From JALUUH01 sp964636675 (GTDB lineage Bacteria; Pseudomonadota; Gammaproteobacteria; S012-40), in contig CAZWUO010000130.1 of assembly GCA_964636675.1 (NCBI GenBank), positions 1 through 10,848 on the forward strand: a stretch of DNA of 10,848 nucleotides, written 5' to 3'. Below, in pieces: positions 6,189 through 10,848 of this stretch. The notes under the pieces were generated by a model. The model made no database searches. It saw only the letters and a list, made by a program, of their open reading frames with translations, and was not told the origin of the DNA. The position numbers and the translations under genes were made by a program. Position 1 is the first letter of the stretch, and every line of letters begins with the position of its first letter.

Positions 6189-6217
6189 TTTATACATTAA
6201 CACTCTGTAAAAATCAA
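6189..6217 (-). promoter_or_regulatory. Sigma-70 promoter of rpsD
   Basis: Minus strand TTGATT (6212-6217), 17-base spacer, TATAAA (6189-6194). The -35 matches 4 of 6 consensus bases and the -10 matches 5 of 6, at ideal spacing. It shows that the S4 gene is transcribed on its own. Confidence 0.7.
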
Positions 6218-6375
6218 CAAAACTTCAAAATTCCGAGGCAATCGCGTATTGAACGTCACAAACGCCATTTTTTACAAAATATTCTTTTTGTCGCGATATG
6301 CGCCTTTATTTATGGTGCAGATAAATGGTTATAGATTGCCAAACTTGGGTTAACCAGTACAGAGCTGGCTTGTTT
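6218..6375. other. Intergenic stretch between the methyltransferase gene and the rpsD promoter
   Basis: Together with the rpsD leader and promoter this makes a 329-base gap without genes. This part holds no ORF of useful length. A weak 4-bp inverted repeat (CCAG/CTGG at about 6353-6367) is followed on the plus strand by a T-rich run, but it is too short to call a terminator. I see nothing else in it. It marks the change from housekeeping to accessory genes. Confidence 0.5.
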
Positions 6376-7332
6376 TCATTTGTTTCTGAAAAATAAATAA
6401 TTTTGTCTTTTTAATATATTTCTATATATAGGCAGAAATATATTTTTTGCAATTTTATTTACCCCACACCAGTTGGATGTGTAAATATATTGAGTCGTCA
6501 TAGGTATAACAACTTCTTCCATGCCCGCTAACGCCGCCATTTTTATTAACGAACTTCTTCGAAAATAGTTAATATGTTCCAATGGAGCAACAGGGTTTAG
6601 AGAATTTCTTGTACCCTTTCGCGCTGTCCAGTCCATAAGCTTTAACCGCCTTGTTATATCATTTGCCGTTGGAACGCTAATTTTAAGCATACCTTCAGGT
6701 TTTAATGCATCTTTAAGGTGAATAAGCGTATCTAATGGATTTGGTATATGTTCAAACACTTGTTCTGTGTTTATAAAATCAAAGCTATGTTTAGGAATTT
6801 CATCCCATGAAATAACATTTATTCCATTTGATGTGGCACATTTTATTCTTTCTTCTGAAAGCTCCGTTCCATAGGATTTACAACCAAACCCTTTCGCCAT
6901 AAGAGCCCACTTCCCCCACCCCATACCAAAATCAAAAAAACTCAATTTTGAAGGCTCTTTGTGAAGGTGCGCAATGATTGTTGATATTTCTTGAGCATAG
7001 TAAGTATATAGACCAAGGCTATAGCTCTTTTTATGTTGCTGAAATGCTTTTTTAGGGTCTAGCCATTTTTCATAAAGCACTTCCATGAGAAAATCGTTAG
7101 GAATTTCCTTTTGAAAAATCAAACCACACTCCTTGCATTCACAAAGATTAAAAGTGGCATTTTCTAAATACTTAAATTCTACACCTCCTTGTGGTGAGTA
7201 AAATGATTCTAAATATTCGCTGATAGGTGGTTTATCGTATGGTTTTTTATAAAGTTCTTTCAAATGACCCGAATTACAAGAAGGACACTTGTCTCGATAA
7301 GAAAAATATTGATTTTGCACTGTAATTTCCAT
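6376..7332 (-). CDS. Class I SAM-dependent methyltransferase with N-terminal zinc-ribbon-like motif
   Basis: The 318-residue cytoplasmic protein has two parts. Residues 16-70 carry CPSC (16-19) and CECKEC (64-69), probably a four-cysteine zinc ribbon. Residues 130-235 are a Rossmann methyltransferase domain: motif I FFDFGMGWGKW (132-142), an acidic residue after strand 2 (YGTELSEERI, Glu157) and the post-motif VFEHIPNPLDTL (192-203). This layout is shared with methyltransferases of surface-polysaccharide or sugar-modification loci, but the substrate cannot be told. A weak promoter (TTGATT, 17 bases, TATGTC; 7344-7372) lies upstream, and no clear ribosome-binding site precedes the ATG. The codon use looks more AT-rich than in the housekeeping genes to the left, consistent with acquisition by transfer. 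It stands alone, without glycosyltransferase neighbours. Confidence 0.8.
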   Translation of the reverse strand: MEITVQNQYFSYRDKCPSCNSGHLKELYKKPYDKPPISEYLESFYSPQGGVEFKYLENATFNLCECKECGLIFQKEIPNDFLMEVLYEKWLDPKKAFQQHKKSYSLGLYTYYAQEISTIIAHLHKEPSKLSFFDFGMGWGKWALMAKGFGCKSYGTELSEERIKCATSNGINVISWDEIPKHSFDFINTEQVFEHIPNPLDTLIHLKDALKPEGMLKISVPTANDITRRLKLMDWTARKGTRNSLNPVAPLEHINYFRRSSLIKMAALAGMEEVVIPMTTQYIYTSNWCGVNKIAKNIFLPIYRNILKRQNYLFFRNK

Positions 7333-7374
7333 TTTATTGCTTAGACATAATGTATTTCCCTAGATTAATCAAAG

Positions 7375-7418
7375 AAGCCTGGAGAAAATTAAAGTCATCC
7401 ATGTTTCCCTCCAGGCTT
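7375..7418. terminator. Ten-base-pair inverted repeat downstream of the lipoprotein gene
   Basis: Perfect arms AAGCCTGGAG (7375-7384) and CTCCAGGCTT (7409-7418) enclose 24 bases. It lies just after the lipoprotein stop (7425-7427), where a terminator is expected. However, the better T-run (TTTATTTT) follows the plus-strand copy, while on the minus strand only CTTTGATT follows. A terminator is likely, but its main direction is unclear. Confidence 0.5.
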
Positions 7419-7424
7419 TTTATT

Positions 7425-8279
7425 TTAAAACTTATACAACCCTACTCCCTGAATATTAATAACGCCGCTTTCTTGGTACATATCCATATATCTATATTTT
7501 AACGGTAACAAGTCAAAACGTACTGTTTTGGTTAAGTAAGCATCACACCCCATATTACTCTTGGTGCTTCCTACTATTAGAGTAGAAATGACCTGAACCG
7601 GGTCTGATTCCATAAAATTCAGATCAACATACATATCTACAGTCACATCTTCACTGCACCCACTAAAACCAATTTCTATTTCTACATCATCACCATCAAA
7701 TTTAGCACCAAGTACCTTAGCAACACTATCTCTCGAAAATGTCATCGCAGCCAAATTGGCCAAATACACAGGCTTACTATCGCCTGACACAACGCCTTCC
7801 AGTGTTCCACACTCGCCATCAAAACTTGTCGCTGCTTTTTCCAGACCCGCAACACAAGCATTTCCAAAGGTTTTATAAACATGAGTGGGGCAAGGTGTTG
7901 TAATACACTCGATGAGTGTTTCTTGCTTGCCACAAACCGGATCATATTGCATTGTACAGGCAACTACACCTTCACAATCAACCTTAACATTTTGAACATC
8001 CCCATTAAAACGTCCCTTACCATCATTCACACGACAACTGTTAACACCGTCTGGTTGCTCAAGAACAGAGACTTGATAATTGTTTCTATATGAAAAATCC
8101 TCAGCAAATTCAAACCTACCGTTTTCCTTAATAGCAACAGTAGAGCCTGAAACATCCTCCATAAGTGTTATAGAATCACCCTTTTCAAGACCGCTCACCT
8201 CCCCACCTAATTTACATGCGGCTAAAAACAAAACAAGCATTACAACTACAGGTATTTTTATATGTTTCAAGTATTTCAT
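7425..8279 (-). CDS. Secreted lipoprotein with Kazal-like protease-inhibitor domain
   Basis: The 284-residue protein starts with a lipoprotein signal peptide (KIPVVVMLVLFLAAC) with lipobox LAAC; Cys22 would be lipidated, and Lys at +2 favours the outer membrane. Residues 27-103 (VSGLEKGDSITLMED and on to VDCE) resemble a small beta domain common in bacterial surface proteins. Residues 108-157 (CTMQYDPVCGKQ, then FGNACVAGLEKAA, ending GEC) fit a Kazal-type fold, with an extra inserted segment holding two cysteines (IECITTPCPTH). The C-terminal 125 residues, containing two further cysteines, are not recognised. A good ribosome-binding site (GGGAGG) precedes the ATG, and a TATAAT at 8327-8332 is a possible -10 without a clear -35. 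Inhibition of serine proteases (predator, host or self) is inference from the domain. Confidence 0.8.
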   Translation of the reverse strand: MKYLKHIKIPVVVMLVLFLAACKLGGEVSGLEKGDSITLMEDVSGSTVAIKENGRFEFAEDFSYRNNYQVSVLEQPDGVNSCRVNDGKGRFNGDVQNVKVDCEGVVACTMQYDPVCGKQETLIECITTPCPTHVYKTFGNACVAGLEKAATSFDGECGTLEGVVSGDSKPVYLANLAAMTFSRDSVAKVLGAKFDGDDVEIEIGFSGCSEDVTVDMYVDLNFMESDPVQVISTLIVGSTKSNMGCDAYLTKTVRFDLLPLKYRYMDMYQESGVINIQGVGLYKF

Positions 8280-8340
8280 AACAACCTCCCACTTTAAGGT
8301 TTATATAAATTTAAGAGTATCCATTTATTATAAATATCCA

Positions 8341-8376
8341 TGAAAAAAGAAGGGCGTTAACAAAGTAAACCGCCCT
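8341..8376 (-). terminator. Rho-independent terminator downstream of the rhuM / Bro-N fragment pair
   Basis: Stem AGGGCG / CGCCCT (arms 8371-8376 and 8351-8356 read on the minus strand), 14-base loop, followed by TTCTTTTTTC. It lies about 120 bases past the stop of the truncated Bro-N gene and just ahead of the lipoprotein gene, separating the two units. Confidence 0.7.
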
Positions 8377-8423
8377 GTTCAAATTTATGAGCTTTTTCAA
8401 CTTAATAATGTGACGCACCACAC

Positions 8424-8442
8424 GCTATTAATATTAACTAGC
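8424..8442. repeat. AT-rich near-palindrome in the gap after the truncated gene
   Basis: The sequence GCTA-TTAATATTAA-C-TAGC has a perfect 10-bp centre and 4-bp matching ends with one unpaired base. It lies between the end of the truncated Bro-N gene and its terminator. It could be a protein-binding site or a scar of a mobile element; nothing in the sequence decides. Confidence 0.35.
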
Positions 8443-8496
8443 GACAATTTCACTCTAGGGTCTCAAACGGTGTAAGTCCATTGAAAAAATGTATCA

Positions 8497-8748
8497 CTAT
8501 GTAATACCACCTAAACCCTGCAAATCAAATACGGTCATTTTCAACTGGTGACAATTTGTCACCAGTTGACTTCCTTCTTTGCTTAATCGTTGTTTTAATT
8601 TGTTCCAATATTTTCGAGCCGTTTGATAATCGGTCTGCTGGGTCAGCACCTGAACAATATCAATGACTGAAAACCACCATACCTCTCTTTCTTCGTCATA
8701 AACCCGACGTATTTTATAATCCTCAAATAAGGTCATACCACCTTTCAT
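8497..8748 (-). pseudogene. Truncated Bro-N / antirepressor-type gene
   Basis: The 83-residue product begins like Bro-N (prophage antirepressor-type) proteins: FEDYKIRRVYDEEREVWWFS, VIDIVQVLT, then YWNKLKQRLSKEGSQLVTNC and HQLKM. In full-length relatives, as I recall them, this continues for roughly another 150-200 residues with an LTDVADTE-type segment. Here the similarity ends after HQLKM, and a tail of about 13 residues (TVFDLQGLGGIT) leads to a stop; I could not find the missing part in the 200 bases downstream. ATG 8748 overlaps the rhuM stop (ATGA), and a second in-frame ATG at 8736 also has a ribosome-binding site (AAAGGTGG). The gene is thus a likely 3' deletion or insertion remnant, although a short Bro-N-only protein might still be made. 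Confidence 0.65.
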
Positions 8749-9782
8749 TTGTTTCTACCTTTATCTTGATCTACTGAAATCTCTTTCTGTTGCTGTTCCA
8801 GCAGATTATCAAAGTCTGATTTGAAGAGTTTGTCTTGAACAACACGGTATTTTTCAAACTCACTTTCGGCAAATTCTTTGGCTATTTTGGCCGTCACTTT
8901 TCCCGCACCTTGCAATATTTCACGCTCGTCAAATTCCAGAAACAGATCAAGCCGCTTACCCCAATTTTCCATAGTCATGGGGATTTTTCGTTTGGCTCGT
9001 TCCTCTGCCAAATCGAGATAGGCACTAACGATTCTGCCCAACGATTCCAGTTCATCTTTATCCAGATAGTTTTTGGCAATACTCACATCGGTTGTGATGA
9101 CCTTGCCATCAGGTGCATTGCTCCACGATGTTAGCCCCATGTGCGCTTTATCGCTATCAGCACGCTGCATAATCAACTCAGCCGCAGTATGACCATGGAT
9201 ACCAAAGTGAAGTTTATTCTGAACCTTGGCAAAGAAGCTTTGGGTCACGTCAGCATCTTTGTTGTAATCCAGACTGGTCGCATAAATATCGGTGATCTTC
9301 TGATAAAAGCGCCGCTCGCTCAGCCGAATTTCGCGAATTTCAGCTAACAGCCTTTCAAAATAGTCCTCTCCCAGAAAAGTACCATTCTCTAACCGTTTGT
9401 TATCCAGCACATAGCCTTTGATAGCAAACTCGCGCAATACTTGGGTTGCCCACTGACGAAACTGTGTGGCGCGTTTGGAATTGACCCGATAACCGACAGA
9501 TATAATGGCATCCAGGTTATAAAACTTGGTCTGATAGCTTTTACCATCACTGCCAGCATGTCGGAATTCCCGACACACTGAATTTTCAAGCAATTCAGCT
9601 TCAGAAAAAATGTTGCTTAGGTGTTCAGAAATAGTACTGCGACCTTTGCCAAACAACTCGGCAATCAGTTTTTGAGTTAACCAGACAGTTTCCCCTTCAA
9701 TGCGAACCTCGATACTGTCTTCACCAGTCTGAGAGGTGAAGATCAGAAATTCAGCAGTAGAGTTGCGGATGAGTTTTTTCAT
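8745..9782 (-). CDS. rhuM: RhuM family protein
   Basis: The 345-residue protein is a full-length member of the RhuM family (Pfam Virulence_RhuM), named from a Salmonella pathogenicity-island gene and widespread on islands and prophages; its biochemical role is not established. Residues 24-60 (VRIEGETVWLTQKLIAELFG then GRSTISEHLSNIF) look like a winged-helix DNA-binding segment. The next part (REFRHAGSDGKSYQTKFYNL, DAIISVGYRVNSKRATQFRQ) is family-typical. The C-terminal half has LHFGIHGHTAAELIMQRAD (191-209), slightly recalling a Fic/Doc motif but lacking the full HxFx(D/E)GNGRxxR signature. A strong ribosome-binding site (CGGAG, 8 bases away) supports the ATG. It overlaps the truncated Bro-N gene by 4 bases and lies 149 bases downstream of the retron RT gene on the same strand. 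A role in phage defence or phage-derived regulation is inferred from context. Confidence 0.88.
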   Translation of the reverse strand: MKKLIRNSTAEFLIFTSQTGEDSIEVRIEGETVWLTQKLIAELFGKGRSTISEHLSNIFSEAELLENSVCREFRHAGSDGKSYQTKFYNLDAIISVGYRVNSKRATQFRQWATQVLREFAIKGYVLDNKRLENGTFLGEDYFERLLAEIREIRLSERRFYQKITDIYATSLDYNKDADVTQSFFAKVQNKLHFGIHGHTAAELIMQRADSDKAHMGLTSWSNAPDGKVITTDVSIAKNYLDKDELESLGRIVSAYLDLAEERAKRKIPMTMENWGKRLDLFLEFDEREILQGAGKVTAKIAKEFAESEFEKYRVVQDKLFKSDFDNLLEQQQKEISVDQDKGRNK

Positions 9783-9801
9783 GCAATTAGCTCCGTATAC
9801 A

Positions 9802-9822
9802 TTTCCACGCTGAGCGTGGAAA
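9802..9822. repeat. REP-like palindrome upstream of rhuM
   Basis: Perfect 9-bp arms TTTCCACGC and GCGTGGAAA around a TGA loop, followed by CGAG. It resembles the short palindromes (consensus close to TTCCCACGCTNNGCGTGGGAA) dispersed in many gammaproteobacterial genomes as REP elements. It lies 7 bases upstream of the rhuM ribosome-binding site, so it would form a hairpin in the rhuM leader. Only one copy is in this window. Confidence 0.6.
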
Positions 9823-9903
9823 CGAGAAAAACATTTGTGACTGGTTGCTTCCTATGCTAATGAACGAACAGGCAGTTGTAAAAGATCAAAACGATAAAGT
9901 TAG

Positions 9904-9924
9904 ATAATATGCTTTACATATTAT
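9904..9924. repeat. AT-rich hairpin just after the retron RT gene
   Basis: Perfect 8-bp arms ATAATATG and CATATTAT around a CTTTA loop, beginning 8 bases past the retron RT stop. No T-run follows on the minus strand, so it is at best a weak terminator or an mRNA 3'-end stabiliser. Its arm also holds TATAAT on the minus strand (9920-9925), a possible -10 for rhuM without a matching -35. Confidence 0.4.
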
Positions 9925-9931
9925 AGTAAAC

Positions 9932-10848
9932 TCATTTGATTGAATCGTAATGCGTAATGGCGGCAACAATACGATCTAATAGTGGTTTTAGACCATCAAA
10001 ATTAATAGAGCTTTTCTGTGCTTTGATAATGTGATTCGCAAAGGCTTCTTTACTTAAGTCGGTTTTATCATTTCGTTTATTAGCTGTATTAAAACACTTG
10101 CCATTGTACTGTGTTAATCGTGCCTCATCATCAAATAGGCACTCTATATCCGTTTGTTCAAGTGGTGTTAATACAATATAAAGGTTGTGCACTACATGAA
10201 TGAAATTAGCTTTTGTATAATCATCTTTTTTCAACGTAACAGGGTATACCGTTGCTGAATCAATTTTTTTAAGTTTACTACCTATCCCAGTGTCCTTTTT
10301 GCATGAAAAACCAGAGTCATTGTCTAATACGATAATTACAGGTTGTTGAGGTTTCGGCGCTTTATAAAAAACATGCTGTTTATCAAACTGAGTAATAAAA
10401 TAATTTAGGTAAGGTGTGCCGCAATATAATTGCAATAGAAATCGAGTACGGCTTGAATACTCAATAAAGTGAATTAGTACTTTATAAACATGGTCTTTTG
10501 ATTCAGATTTAGCTAGTAATGGGTAGTCACTTGCTAATATATTTATCGCTGATTTCAGGTAAATATTATCGGTTTTTCCTTCACAAAGTATGGTTGGTTT
10601 AGTGTTGGCGTAGAACCAGCGATAATATAAGAACTTACTAAAAGTTTTTTCTCTACCGCTGAGTAAAGGTGTTTTATTGATGCCATGCCTTACATGTTGA
10701 TATACCGGGTTTAACGGTGGCTTCTGACGTGAACGATTAAATCGATCAACCTGGTCGATAAAGTTTAGCTGGCCTTCTAGTTCATTAATGTTTCCGTCAA
10801 TATCACCATCGACTGTTTTCTTAAAAAAAATGCCTGTATGAAATAAAC
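9932..10848 (-). CDS. Retron reverse transcriptase-Toprim fusion, C-terminal part (Ec67/Eco2-like; runs off right edge)
   Basis: The frame is open from the right edge (first full codon at 10846) for 304 residues; the start lies outside. Fragment residues 15-36 (DIDGNINELEGQLNFIDQVD) match the end of a retron RT thumb region, where LEG-x-LNFI is typical. After a linker (REKTFSKFLYYRWFY, 65-79) comes a Toprim nuclease domain: TILCEGKTDNIYL with catalytic Glu89 (codon 10580-10582) and VIIVLDNDSG with the DxD pair Asp175/Asp177 (codons 10322-10324 and 10316-10318). RT plus fused Toprim is the layout of retron Ec67 (Eco2), a phage-defence system in which RT makes msDNA and Toprim acts as effector. 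The RT catalytic domain and msr-msd would lie beyond 10848. The downstream neighbour is rhuM. The domain call rests on motifs recalled from the family; an RT-less OLD-like Toprim protein is the main alternative. Confidence 0.82.
   Translation of the reverse strand, partial: LFHTGIFFKKTVDGDIDGNINELEGQLNFIDQVDRFNRSRQKPPLNPVYQHVRHGINKTPLLSGREKTFSKFLYYRWFYANTKPTILCEGKTDNIYLKSAINILASDYPLLAKSESKDHVYKVLIHFIEYSSRTRFLLQLYCGTPYLNYFITQFDKQHVFYKAPKPQQPVIIVLDNDSGFSCKKDTGIGSKLKKIDSATVYPVTLKKDDYTKANFIHVVHNLYIVLTPLEQTDIECLFDDEARLTQYNGKCFNTANKRNDKTDLSKEAFANHIIKAQKSSINFDGLKPLLDRIVAAITHYDSIK

Noticed and set aside
8835..9134. Plus-strand 99-residue ORF, and others antisense to rhuM
   Set aside because: It lies entirely within the well-supported rhuM gene and shows no recognisable domain.
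1..10848. CRISPR array, intact insertion sequence or attachment-site repeats
   Set aside because: No regularly spaced direct repeats, transposase or integrase gene, or matching flanking repeats were seen by eye; a computed repeat search was not possible.

Overview
The window looks like chromosomal DNA of a moderately AT-rich gammaproteobacterium. DarP (YjgA), an Rsd/AlgQ-family protein and an Smr protein next to tRNA-Asn are gammaproteobacterial housekeeping genes, and a sigma-28-type promoter in front of chemotaxis genes points to a motile cell. No species can be named from the sequence alone.

Positions 1-1384 (minus strand) hold the start of a chemotaxis operon: a STAS-domain protein, a single-domain CheY, and the first 199 residues of CheA, which runs off the left edge. 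A near-consensus FliA (sigma-28) promoter sits directly upstream. darP (1409-1888, plus) diverges from it and converges with smr, their stop codons overlapping. smr lies 17 bases behind tRNA-Asn(GTT), and both appear to share one strong sigma-70 promoter. Divergently, rsd (preceded by a six-codon leader ORF) is followed by a membrane protein with a GYF_2-like N-terminus and 19 tandem pentapeptide repeats. A minus-strand response regulator with a long C-terminal region of unclear function follows.

Positions 5375-6217 hold a stand-alone gene for ribosomal protein S4 with its own promoter, a leader of about 135 nt and a terminator. Its sequence resembles the alphaproteobacterial form of S4 rather than the gammaproteobacterial alpha-operon form.

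From about 6376 to the right edge the content is accessory, all on the minus strand: a zinc-ribbon SAM methyltransferase, a lipoprotein with a Kazal-like domain, a truncated Bro-N-type gene overlapping a full-length rhuM gene, a REP-like palindrome, and the C-terminal 304 residues of a retron reverse transcriptase fused to a Toprim domain (Ec67/Eco2-like). The retron is the most interesting element. Its catalytic RT domain and msr-msd RNA must lie beyond position 10848, so the system is only partly visible. This block looks like a small defence or phage-derived accessory region next to the S4 locus.
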